The notes beneath the pieces were generated by a model. It worked only from the letters and a program-made list of their open reading frames with translations. It had not been told where the DNA came from and made no database searches. The position numbers and the translations under genes are program-made. Shown piece by piece: positions 1-6,818 of a DNA stretch of 10,387 nucleotides. Each line of letters opens with the position of its first letter. Position 1 is the first letter of the stretch. Origin of the DNA: Pseudomonadota bacterium (GTDB taxonomy: Bacteria > Myxococcota_A > UBA796 > SXON01); the NCBI GenBank assembly GCA_005776735.1, contig SXOM01000617.1, positions 1-10,387 on the forward strand, given 5' to 3'.

Positions 1-438
1 CGCGCCGTCGCCGTCGCCCCGGGCGGCGGCCGCGTGGGTGTCGCCGCCGGGGCTCCCGAGCGCCACGGCGCCGGCCGTCCGGCTGCGGAACAACCACGCC
101 ACCACGTCGAAGCTCGTGCGCACGCGCGCGCCCGCGAGCACCGCATCGGCGACCTGGCCGGCGTTCAAGCCTGAGAAGTTTGCGGCGACGAAGCCCTCTA
201 CCGGCTCGCCCTCCTCGTGCGCCCACGCCGCGAGCGCCTGCTCGACCGCTCCGGCGTCGGTGAACACGCGGCCCGCGGCCACCGTGGTGCCGCTGCTGAG
301 CTCCAGGCCACACATGCGGCACCGGGCGTGGTGCATCCGCGCGATCGCGTCGACCAGCTCGACCATCGCCGACTCGACGCGGCAGTGCGGGCAGTCGCAC
401 AGCACCTGCAGCGGGCCGCCGGCCGCGGGCGAGCTCAT
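1..438 (-). CDS. Zinc-ribbon-containing protein of unknown function, C-terminus beyond left edge
   Basis: I read an open minus-strand frame of 146 codons from ATG at 438-436 to the left edge, with no stop, so the 3' end is missing. Residues 14-19 read CDCPHC and residues 40-43 CRMC. The CPHC-x20-CRMC spacing is that of a small zinc ribbon. The rest has an acidic, Ala-rich central part, then a hydrophobic stretch around SFDVVAWLF, then a Gly/Ala/Asp-rich tail at the edge that looks like a linker, so a further domain could follow. The start codon overlaps the phosphatase stop in an ATGA, which implies co-transcription and translational coupling. A role next to kinase/phosphatase signalling, for example as a target or adaptor, is inference only. 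I do not recognise the family. Confidence 0.72.
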   Translation of the reverse strand, partial: MSSPAAGGPLQVLCDCPHCRVESAMVELVDAIARMHHARCRMCGLELSSGTTVAAGRVFTDAGAVEQALAAWAHEEGEPVEGFVAANFSGLNAGQVADAVLAGARVRTSFDVVAWLFRSRTAGAVALGSPGGDTHAAAARGDGDGA

Positions 439-1202
439 GCTTCGTCGGTGACGCGGACGACGAGCGCGGTGATGTTGTCTTCGCCGCCCCCGGCGATGGC
501 TTCGCGGACGAGGCGCTCCGCGAGCTCGGGGGGGTCGGCCTCGCCCGCGAGCTCGGCGATGTGCGGATCGTCGAGCGGGTCGGTGACGCCGTCGCTGCAC
601 AGCAGGAACAGGTCGCCCGGGAGCACCGGGCGGGTGATCGTGTCGGGCTCGACCGGCCCATGGTAGCCGACCGACTGCGTGAGGTAGTTGCGGTGGGTGA
701 CCCGCCGCGCCATCTCCGGCGTGAGCCGACCGGCGTCGATCTCCTGCTGCACCACGGTGTGGTCGCGCGTGAGGCGCGAGATGCGCCCGTCGCGGACCAG
801 GTACACCCGCGAGTCGCCCACGTGGGCGATGTGCGCCTGCTCGCCTTCGATGAGGAGCACCGCCACCGTCGTGCCCATGCCCGCCCACGCCGGGTTGGCC
901 TGGGCTTCGCGTCGGATGCGCGCGCTGGCCTGGTTCATCGCGTAGCGGAGGCGCTCGCGCAACAGGTCGGCAGGGTCGCCCACCTGGCGATCCAGCCGCG
1001 TCTCGTCGGGATCGAGCAGGTCGCCCGACAACAGCTCGGTCAGGGTGTCGACGGCGATTCGAGACGCCACCTCGCCCGCCGCGTGCCCGCCCATTCCGTC
1101 GGCGACGATGAAGAGCCCACCGTCTTCGTCAAGATGGTAGGCGTCCTCATTGTTGTCGCGCACGGGACCCGGGTCGGTCCACGCATACGCCTCGAGCTTC
1201 AC
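435..1202 (-). CDS. PP2C-family serine/threonine protein phosphatase (Stp/PrpC type)
   Basis: This is a metal-dependent phosphatase predicted to remove phosphate from Ser/Thr in the cytoplasm. All PP2C hallmarks are visible in order: R15 and the NNEDAY block (E19, D20), the ADGMGGH block at 34-40 (metal ligand D35), GMGTTVAVLL, the AHVGDSRVYL block, the CSDGVTD block (D204) and GGEDNI near the end (D242). At 255 residues it has the size of stand-alone bacterial catalytic domains and carries no membrane segment. The GTG start at 1202 is supported by a GAGG Shine-Dalgarno sequence five bases upstream, within GAGGGGCGCGTG. It lies head-to-head with the Ser/Thr kinase gene, the usual partner enzyme, and is translationally coupled to the zinc-ribbon protein. 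Opposing the neighbouring kinase is the likely role, but the substrate is unknown. Confidence 0.96.
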   Translation of the reverse strand: MKLEAYAWTDPGPVRDNNEDAYHLDEDGGLFIVADGMGGHAAGEVASRIAVDTLTELLSGDLLDPDETRLDRQVGDPADLLRERLRYAMNQASARIRREAQANPAWAGMGTTVAVLLIEGEQAHIAHVGDSRVYLVRDGRISRLTRDHTVVQQEIDAGRLTPEMARRVTHRNYLTQSVGYHGPVEPDTITRPVLPGDLFLLCSDGVTDPLDDPHIAELAGEADPPELAERLVREAIAGGGEDNITALVVRVTDEA

Positions 1203-1224
1203 GCGCCCCTCGGGTTGGTGAAAG

Positions 1225-1253
1225 AGTATAGAAGCACGAGGCGGTGAGCAACA
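1225..1253 (-). promoter_or_regulatory. Possible promoter for the PP2C phosphatase gene
   Basis: The minus strand reads TATACT at 1230-1225, a 5/6 match to the sigma-70 -10 consensus, 23 bp upstream of the GTG start. Candidate -35 hexamers lie in TGTTGCTC on the minus strand (1253-1246) with 15-17 bp spacing, but the match is weak. The -35 region would lie inside the first codons of the divergent kinase gene. This AT-rich patch is the only one in the 41-bp gap. Confidence 0.35.
1227..1234 (+). promoter_or_regulatory. Possible -10 element for the kinase gene (TATAGAAG)
   Basis: The octamer TATAGAAG starts 17 bp before the GTG start of the kinase gene. The same octamer sits 17 bp before the mature tRNA-Met 5' end at 8785-8792. 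If used as a -10, it would place the transcript start about five bases before GTG, giving a nearly leaderless mRNA. No convincing -35 is visible, and the box overlaps the minus-strand TATACT proposed for the phosphatase. Confidence 0.3.
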
Positions 1254-4200
1254 CCACGCTGAGTACGATGCCGGAGAGTGGCGCCCGCCTGGGCGATTGG
1301 ACGGTCGTACGTCCGCTCGGGCGGGGCGGGATGGCGGTGGTGGTCGAGGTGCGGGACGACGCCGGCCGCGCCGGCGCGCTCAAGCTCGTCTGGCCGCGGT
1401 CGGGTGCGCTCGCCGAGGTCGAGGAGCGATTCCGTCGGGAGCAACGTGCGCTCGCCCGGCTCGACCACCCCAACATCGTCCGGGTGCTCGACACCGGTCG
1501 GTGGGAAGGCCGCGACTGGTTCGTCATGGAGCTCCTCGCCGGCCACGACCTGCGGGTCGAGGTCGAGGGCTGGGAGCCGCTCGCGGCCGAGGATCGCTGG
1601 GCGCGCACCCGTCGGGTCGCCGGCGACGTGGCGCGGGCGCTCGAGGCCGTCCACGCCAGCGGCCTGGTGCACCGCGACCTCACGCCGGGCAACGTCATGG
1701 TCCGGCCGGACGGGGGCGCGGTGCTCATGGACTTCGGCGTGGCCAAGGAGACGGGCAACGACGACGAAGAGCTCACCTCCCACGGCGAGCTGCTCGGCAC
1801 GGTGGCGTGGATGTCGCCCGAGCAGATCAACGGCGACCACGTCGACGCGCGGGCCGACCTGTACTCCCTCGGCGCGCTCTTGTACCTGATGCTCACCGGC
1901 CGGCGGCCGTTCCACGCCCGCACGCTCGCGGGCTACCTGGACAAGCACCTCCACCGGGCCGTGCGCCCCCCCCGCGAGCTCAACCCGGCGATCCCGGCCG
2001 ACCTCGACGAGCTCTGCGTGCGGCTGCTCCAGAAGGAGCCCGAGCTCCGCTACGCGAGCGCGCGGCACGTGCTCATCGCGCTCGATGCGCTGCCGCGGGC
2101 CACGGCGAACCTCGCGCGGTGGCCCGACCAGCCCGTGGGCCGCCTCGCCGAGCGGGCGGCCTTGCTTGCTGCGGTGCAGGCCTGCGCCGAGGGGCACGGT
2201 GGCGTGGTCGTGGTCGAGAGTGTCCCCGGGATGGGACGCACGCTCCTGGTGCAGGAGGCGGTGCGGGCGGCGGAGGGGCTCGGGCTGACGGTGCACAGCC
2301 TCACGACCACGGGCGCCCCGGGCGCGCTCGACCCGTGCCGGCCGCTCGTCGAAGCGTTGGTCGCCGAGGCCGCGGAGCCGCCCTCGGTCCTGCGCGCGCT
2401 CCTCGGTGCGTTCGGCGACGACGCCGTCGTCGAGCGGTTCGCCGCCTACGCCGCGGTCCGGTCCCTGCTCGTCGGCACGCGCCCGCGGGTGATCCTGGTC
2501 GACGGCGTGCATCGGCTGGACCCCGCGAGCCTGGAGCTCGTCGAGTACATCGTGCGCGGCACCCGCGCGCTGGCCGACGAGCCGGTGCTCTTCCTGCTCA
2601 CCCGCGTCGAGGACGCTGCGCTCGGCGGGGGGCTGGTGTCCGGCACGAGCACCGGCGTGCGGCCCACGGCACTGGCCCTCGGGCCGCTCGGCCCGCAGGC
2701 GGTCGAGGAGCTGCTCGGCACGCTGCTCGGCGGCAGCCTCGCGGTGCGCGCGCTCGCCCGCCGCCTGCATCGGGAGGCGGAGGGGAACCCTGCCTTCGTC
2801 GTCGAGATGGTGCGCGGCCTCGCCGAAGAAGGGGCGATCGTCGCCGACGAGGAGGGCCGGCGGGCGCTGCGGCCCGACGAGATGGCGGTCAACCGCCTGA
2901 CCCTCCCCATCCCGCGCAGCGCGCGCGACGCGTTGTTGGCGCAGGTGCAGCGGCACAGTCCGAACGCGGTGGTGCTCCTCAAGCTCCTGGCGCTCGCCCG
3001 CCAGGAGCTCTCCACCGAGGCCGTGGGCCAGGTGCTCGACATGGGCGAGCAGACGGTCACCACCGCGGCCGAGGAGCTCGTCACCTCCGGGCTGGTCCGC
3101 GAGCGGCGGGTCGAGAACGTGCTGCACGTCGACGCGGCCCAGGCGCGCATCCGCGAGATCGTCGACCGCGAGATCGCCGGCGACGAGCGGGTGCGGCTGC
3201 ACCGCCGCCTCGGGGAGACGCTGGAGCGCCTCGGGCGTCGCCGCCTGCACCTGGTGGTCGACGCGCTGGCGACCCACTTCGAAGCGGGCGAGATGCCCGG
3301 CAAGGCCTACCACTACCTGCTGCGCGCCGGCACCCGCCTGCTCGGGCGCTCGTTCCCGCGCGAAGCGTTGGCGGCGTTCGATCGGGCGGTGGCGCTCGAG
3401 ATCGACGCCCGCGAGCTCATGCCGCTGGACGAAGCCGACCGCCTGCTCGCCGACCTGCTGCTCAAGCGGGCCGAGGCCCTGGAGGCCACGGGCGACTGGG
3501 CGCGGCTCGACGCCGACCTGGCGCGTGCGGCGGCGCTGGCCGAAGAGCTCAGCGACGACCGCCTCGGCGCGCGCGCCCGCGCCGGGGCGGGGCGCCGCGC
3601 CCGCCAGACCGGCGACCTCGTCCACGCCTCCGAGCTGTTCCACGCGGCGCTCGCGCAGGCCGAGCGCGCCGGCGACCAGTCCACGCGCGCCTTCGTGCTC
3701 AACCAGCTCGGCAGCGTCCTGTGGGCATGTGGCGACCTCGAGAGCGCGCGGCGCCACTGGGTCGAGGGGCTCGCCGTGGCCGAAGGTGCGCAGGACGAGC
3801 GGTCCATCGCCTACGGCTACAACGGGCTCGGGATGGTCGCCGCGTGCCGGGGGCAGGCGGCGGAGGCGCGGCGCAACTTCGAGCAGGCGGCCACACTTTT
3901 CGAGAAGGTGGGCCTCGCCGGTCCGCTCACCTGGGTGCGCGGCAACCTCGTCGAGGTGCACGTCTGCACCGGCAACCTGCGCCGCGGCCTGGAGCTCGCG
4001 GAGAAGACGGTCGCGCACGCCCGCGAGGTGAACCACCCCTCGAGCCTGGTCCTGGCGCTCGCGGCCCGCGCCGACGCGTTGACCCACCTCGGCCGCGACC
4101 AGGAAGCGGTCACCGAAGCCGAGGCGGCGTTGGCGCGCGCCCGCGAGCTCGGCGATCCGAGCCTCGTCCTGTCGGTGCTCATCCCGCTGATGCGCGCGTC

Positions 4201-4675
4201 GTGGGCGCACGGCGTCGCGATGGTGGAGCTCATCGCCGAGGCGCGCCGCCTCACCGAGGAGATCGACCACGAAGGCTGGGCCGGCATCGTCAACGCGTGG
4301 GAGGCGCGCACCCAGGCGCTCGCCGGCGACGTGCCCGGCGCCTTGGCGGCCGTGCAGCGGGCGCTGAACACCGCCGGTCCGCGGTGGCCGTACCAGGAGG
4401 TCCGCCTCGACCTCGCGCTGGCCCGGGTGCACGCGTTGCTCGGGGATCGTGCGGAGGCCACGCGGCACGCCGACGCGGCCATCCGTCGGGCCGACGCGTG
4501 CGGGTACCGGTTGTACGTGCTCAAGGGCCACATGCTCGCCGCCACCTTCTCGACCGACGAAGCCGCCATCGCGCGCCACGCCCGCGTGGCCGACGCCCTC
4601 GGGCGCGCGCTCGCGGCCAACCTCGCGCCGGCCGACGCCGAGCGGTTCTTGGCGGCGGAGTGGCTTCGGAGCTGA
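1244..4675 (+). CDS. Serine/threonine protein kinase with AAA-type ATPase-like module and TPR repeats
   Basis: A 1143-residue soluble signalling protein. The kinase domain spans about 17-283: Gly-rich loop GRGGMAVVVEV (26-36), lysine K47, helix-C Glu near E66, catalytic HRDLTPGN (143-150), DFG (163-165), SPE (191-193) and D205. The usual HRDLKPxN lysine is Thr147. About 300-560 resembles the AAA_16/STAND ATPase found in multidomain kinases and LuxR regulators: degenerate Walker A SVPGMGRT (326-333, Lys replaced by R332), Walker B-like VILVDGVHRLD (416-426), and EGNPAFVVEM (513-522). From about 685 to the C-terminus are TPR-like helical pairs, for example GDLVHASELFHAALAQAE and GDLESARRHWVEGLAVAE, which suggest protein binding. 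The start is uncertain: GTG 1244 has GAGG only two bases upstream, and ATG 1268 has no clear ribosome site. It is divergent from the PP2C phosphatase. Confidence 0.94.
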   Translation: MSNTTLSTMPESGARLGDWTVVRPLGRGGMAVVVEVRDDAGRAGALKLVWPRSGALAEVEERFRREQRALARLDHPNIVRVLDTGRWEGRDWFVMELLAGHDLRVEVEGWEPLAAEDRWARTRRVAGDVARALEAVHASGLVHRDLTPGNVMVRPDGGAVLMDFGVAKETGNDDEELTSHGELLGTVAWMSPEQINGDHVDARADLYSLGALLYLMLTGRRPFHARTLAGYLDKHLHRAVRPPRELNPAIPADLDELCVRLLQKEPELRYASARHVLIALDALPRATANLARWPDQPVGRLAERAALLAAVQACAEGHGGVVVVESVPGMGRTLLVQEAVRAAEGLGLTVHSLTTTGAPGALDPCRPLVEALVAEAAEPPSVLRALLGAFGDDAVVERFAAYAAVRSLLVGTRPRVILVDGVHRLDPASLELVEYIVRGTRALADEPVLFLLTRVEDAALGGGLVSGTSTGVRPTALALGPLGPQAVEELLGTLLGGSLAVRALARRLHREAEGNPAFVVEMVRGLAEEGAIVADEEGRRALRPDEMAVNRLTLPIPRSARDALLAQVQRHSPNAVVLLKLLALARQELSTEAVGQVLDMGEQTVTTAAEELVTSGLVRERRVENVLHVDAAQARIREIVDREIAGDERVRLHRRLGETLERLGRRRLHLVVDALATHFEAGEMPGKAYHYLLRAGTRLLGRSFPREALAAFDRAVALEIDARELMPLDEADRLLADLLLKRAEALEATGDWARLDADLARAAALAEELSDDRLGARARAGAGRRARQTGDLVHASELFHAALAQAERAGDQSTRAFVLNQLGSVLWACGDLESARRHWVEGLAVAEGAQDERSIAYGYNGLGMVAACRGQAAEARRNFEQAATLFEKVGLAGPLTWVRGNLVEVHVCTGNLRRGLELAEKTVAHAREVNHPSSLVLALAARADALTHLGRDQEAVTEAEAALARARELGDPSLVLSVLIPLMRASWAHGVAMVELIAEARRLTEEIDHEGWAGIVNAWEARTQALAGDVPGALAAVQRALNTAGPRWPYQEVRLDLALARVHALLGDRAEATRHADAAIRRADACGYRLYVLKGHMLAATFSTDEAAIARHARVADALGRALAANLAPADAERFLAAEWLRS

Positions 4676-4750
4676 TGTCCAACGCCACCGAGTGACGCGC
4701 TCCAGGTTTGCCGGCCCGCCGCGTTGTAGGGTGGTCCTCTCGGAGCGCCC

Positions 4751-5578
4751 ATGACCTCTCTCGCCCTGCTGCTCGTCGCCTGCACCACCGACGATGGCGG
4801 CCTCGCCGACACCGACCTCACCAGCGAGCGCACCCTCGACAACTGCGGTGGCACCGTGTCCGCCGACGTGCCCGAGCCCTACGCCACCTGGTTCTTGTGC
4901 GCCGACGTCGCGGTGGTCGACGGCTACCTCAACGTGTACTCGTCGAACCTGCCGCCCCACCCGAGCCCGTACTACCCGACCGACAGCGACAACTACGTCG
5001 AGTTCGACACCCGGACCGGCGAGTGGCACCAGAACCCCAACACGATTGCGGCCCAGGAGCTCCTGCTCAGCATCCCGCTCGAGCCGACCGCCAAGGGCAT
5101 CACCGTGACCGAGGCGCTCGTCGACGTGGAGGCCGGCACCTCGGACGAGGAGTTCCGCACCGACTGGCAGGGTGTCACCGTCGACGGCACCGCGCTCTTC
5201 GCCGGTGTGGCCGCACCGGGGGACGACATCATGGAGGAGGAGTACACCTTCGACGTCTACGAAGGTCACCCCCAGAACACCGGGGTCTACCACCACCACG
5301 GGACCAACCCCGCCGCCGTCGCGGTGGCCGAGGCGGTGGGCGAACCCGACGTGGAGTTCTACGGCCTGATGTGCGACGGCACGGTGGTGCTCGGCTGTGA
5401 CGAGCCCGACGGTACCGCGGTCGACGCGGCCGACCTCGACGCCCAGTCCGGCCACGTGGCGACCCTCCTGGGCCCTGACGGCACCACGTGGTTCACCGAC
5501 CGCTACCACGCCCACGCGTGCGACGACTTCGGCCGCACCCTCGCCCCCGAGATCGCCTACTACAGCGACGGGTGTTGA
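4751..5578 (+). CDS. YHYH-domain-like lipoprotein
   Basis: 275 residues. The N-terminus reads MTSLALLLVAC, a short hydrophobic stretch ending in a lipobox (LVAC, C11), followed by an acidic Thr/Asp-rich tether. A lipid-anchored envelope protein is therefore likely. The signal is unusually short and has no Lys or Arg before the hydrophobic core. The start is fixed by an in-frame TAG at 4727-4729 and by GGAG five bases before ATG. In the C-terminal half, GVYHHHGTNP followed about 20 residues later by FYGLMCDGTVVLGC resembles the YHYH family pattern (GxYHYHG, then a DGFPIYG-like segment). A later RYHAHACDDFGR could supply more ligands. His/Asp/Cys clusters suggest metal binding, but the family's function is not established. 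Five Cys besides C11 may form periplasmic disulfides. It stands alone between the kinase gene and a convergent hemerythrin gene. Confidence 0.8.
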   Translation: MTSLALLLVACTTDDGGLADTDLTSERTLDNCGGTVSADVPEPYATWFLCADVAVVDGYLNVYSSNLPPHPSPYYPTDSDNYVEFDTRTGEWHQNPNTIAAQELLLSIPLEPTAKGITVTEALVDVEAGTSDEEFRTDWQGVTVDGTALFAGVAAPGDDIMEEEYTFDVYEGHPQNTGVYHHHGTNPAAVAVAEAVGEPDVEFYGLMCDGTVVLGCDEPDGTAVDAADLDAQSGHVATLLGPDGTTWFTDRYHAHACDDFGRTLAPEIAYYSDGC

Positions 5579-5649
5579 GGGCGGCGCGCCGCGACTGGCC
5601 GCGTCGAGCGGCCGGTCCTGCGGCGCGCCGCGGCGCGGGGGCGACGGGG
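5579..5649. repeat. Compound palindromic element A (left of hemerythrin gene)
   Basis: Two copies of the perfect 12-bp palindrome GCGGCGCGCCGC (5581-5592 and 5620-5631) flank a 10-bp hairpin, GACTGGCCGC-GTCGA-GCGGCCGGTC (5593-5617, one T-G pair). The whole 51 bp can fold into one stem of about 22 bp. Positions 5620-5649 are the exact reverse complement of 6175-6204. The element starts right after the YHYH gene stop and ends 5 bp before the hemerythrin stop. It could act as a bidirectional transcription barrier, though there is no T-tract. Confidence 0.85.
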
Positions 5650-5654
5650 GTCGG

Positions 5655-6155
5655 TCAGCGTCGACGCCTCTCCGCCATCTCCTCGCGAATCGAAGTCCGC
5701 TCGTCAGCGGGGATCGTGTCCACCCACGGGAACCACGTCGTCTCCTCGACCTCGATGTGATTCCGCAACAACGCGACGAGCTCGGCGACCTCTCGTGCGA
5801 ACTCGCGGGGAGCCTCGAGCTGCCCGACCGCGATGGCGTCGAGGCTCGCACACACCACGGGGAGCCGCCGGACGATCTCGTGGTGTTCGCGTTCGAGCTC
5901 GGCCAACACCGGCGCGAGCGCCGGGCGTACCGCGAGCAGGCGCGGCGTCAGCGATTCATCCTCGTCTTCGGCGTGCCGGGGGAGCGCCTCGCGGAAGTAG
6001 CGGGCCACGCTGGCGGCGCTGCCCGGGGCGCGAGGGTCGCCTTCCGCGACCGCGGTGACGAGCTTCTCGCACCCGACGCAGAACGAGCGCATCTTCTGAT
6101 GGCAAGCACGGAGCAGGTCGAGGGCAGAGTCTTCGAGGGGCATTTCAGGCGACAT
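5655..6155 (-). CDS. Hemerythrin-like (HHE) cation-binding protein
   Basis: 166 residues, a predicted four-helix bundle that binds a diiron centre through His/Glu/Asp. Candidate ligands are in the right order: H19 in RACHQKMRSFC, H61 with E65/E67 in PRHAEDEDESL, H91-H92 with E93 in REHHEIVRR, and H133 with E137 in RNHIEVEETTWFPW. Size and motif order fit the stand-alone HHE family, whose members sense or handle oxygen, nitric oxide or iron. No signal peptide or membrane segment is seen, so it is cytoplasmic. The ATG at 6155 is chosen although its ribosome site is weak; an in-frame ATG at 6143 is possible. It is convergent with the YHYH lipoprotein gene and divergent from the small lipoprotein gene. 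Two inverted compound palindromes bracket it at 5 bp past its stop and 19 bp before its start. Confidence 0.88.
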   Translation of the reverse strand: MSPEMPLEDSALDLLRACHQKMRSFCVGCEKLVTAVAEGDPRAPGSAASVARYFREALPRHAEDEDESLTPRLLAVRPALAPVLAELEREHHEIVRRLPVVCASLDAIAVGQLEAPREFAREVAELVALLRNHIEVEETTWFPWVDTIPADERTSIREEMAERRRR

Positions 6156-6174
6156 TCGACTCTGCTAACTCGGG

Positions 6175-6243
6175 CCCCGTCGCCCCCGCGCCGCGGCGCG
6201 CCGCGCCCCGCCGCGTCGAGCAGCCGGTCGCGGCGCGCCGCCC
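6175..6243. repeat. Compound palindromic element B (right of hemerythrin gene), inverted relative to A
   Basis: It has the same architecture as element A: 12-bp palindromes GCGGCGCGCCGC at 6193-6204 and 6230-6241 flank a 25-bp core containing CCGCGTCGAGCAGCCGGTC. The left flank at 6175-6192 plus the first palindrome is a perfect 30-bp reverse complement of 5620-5649. The core keeps the same plus-strand reading as the core of A (18 of 19 bases identical), while the flanks are inverted. It lies in the gap between the hemerythrin gene and the small lipoprotein gene, upstream of both. Confidence 0.85.
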
Positions 6244-6279
6244 AAACCACGTTACGTCGGCGTGTCTCCCCAGGAACTC

Positions 6280-6633
6280 ATGACCGTCCGCCCCGTGCTC
6301 GTGCTCTGTGCCGTCGTCGCGCCGCTCTTCGCCTGCTCGGGCGTCACCGAGGGCTTCGAAGAGGGGTTCAACCAGGGGTTCACCACGTCGTTCAAGGACA
6401 GCTTCGTGCAGTCGTGCACGGCCGAGCGCACGCCCGAGATCACGGTGGAGCAGATGAAGGCGATGTGTGAGTGCGGTGCCGACGGCCTGTTGGCCCAGTA
6501 CTCGGCCACCGAGCTGATGAAGTTGGCCACCGAGAGCCCCGAGGTCATCGGCCAGAAGGCCGAGCCGATCATGACGAGTTGCGCGATGCAGGTGATCGCC
6601 GGCGCGCCCCCCGCGGCCGCGCCCACGCCCTGA
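6280..6633 (+). CDS. Small lipoprotein with a (G/S)Fxx repeat and four downstream cysteines
   Basis: 117 residues from ATG 6280, chosen over the upstream GTG 6262 because AGGA sits four bases before it and the protein then begins with a normal signal peptide (MTVRPVLVLCAVVAPLFAC). The lipobox is LFAC with C19, so an envelope lipoprotein is predicted. Residues 25-44 are five tetrapeptides of the form (G/S)Fxx with Phe every fourth residue (F26, F30, F34, F38, F42), predicted to form one face of an amphipathic helix. After it come C46, a CEC pair (C63, C65) and C95, which may form two disulfides, and a Pro/Ala tail. I do not recognise a named family or function. Its stop lies 2 bp from the convergent stop of the sigma-factor operon, leaving no room for a separate terminator. 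Confidence 0.8.
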   Translation: MTVRPVLVLCAVVAPLFACSGVTEGFEEGFNQGFTTSFKDSFVQSCTAERTPEITVEQMKAMCECGADGLLAQYSATELMKLATESPEVIGQKAEPIMTSCAMQVIAGAPPAAAPTP

Positions 6634-6635
6634 GG

Positions 6636-6818
6636 TCAGGCCGCCACGGCCGCCACCGCCCAGGCGAGCGCCCCGAGCGCGAAGCCCGCGTGCAGGACGC
6701 CCTCCGCCACGCGAATGCGCGCGCGCCGCGCTTCGGCGCGAACCGCGTCGCGGATGCGCGCGTGGACCGCCGCGGGCGGCAAGAGCGGGGCGATCGGGAG
6801 CTCGGGGTCGGGGATCAT
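6636..6818 (-). CDS. 60-residue single-pass membrane protein coupled to the ECF sigma factor (candidate mini anti-sigma factor)
   Basis: ATG at 6818 overlaps the sigma-factor stop (ATGA), and GAGGAGG lies seven bases upstream, so translation is well supported. The product starts MIPDPELPIAPLLPPAAV. It has a strongly basic central helix rich in Arg/Ala (about 19-38) and ends in one hydrophobic segment (about 41-60, VLHAGFALGALAWAVAAVAA) with nothing after it. The positive-inside rule predicts a cytoplasmic N-terminus. Genes directly downstream of ECF sigma factors often encode membrane anti-sigma factors, hence the proposed role. It is much shorter than a classical anti-sigma protein and lacks the HxxxCxxC zinc motif. 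A function as a miniature sigma-binding anchor is inference from position and topology. Confidence 0.75.
   Translation of the reverse strand: MIPDPELPIAPLLPPAAVHARIRDAVRAEARRARIRVAEGVLHAGFALGALAWAVAAVAA

Noticed and set aside
1297..4695. A 1132-codon plus-strand frame inside the kinase gene
   Set aside because: It is Arg/Ala/Gly/Pro-rich throughout with no recognisable motif and runs one frame off the kinase, so it is a GC shadow.
1199..5851. A 1550-codon open frame on the minus strand opposite the kinase and YHYH genes
   Set aside because: It is a by-product of very high GC at third positions. Its translation is low-complexity His/Arg/Val/Gly-rich with no domain, while the plus strand carries clear kinase, TPR and YHYH motifs.
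6262..6279. Upstream GTG start for the small lipoprotein
   Set aside because: It would put six extra residues before a normal signal peptide. AGGA is correctly spaced before ATG 6280.
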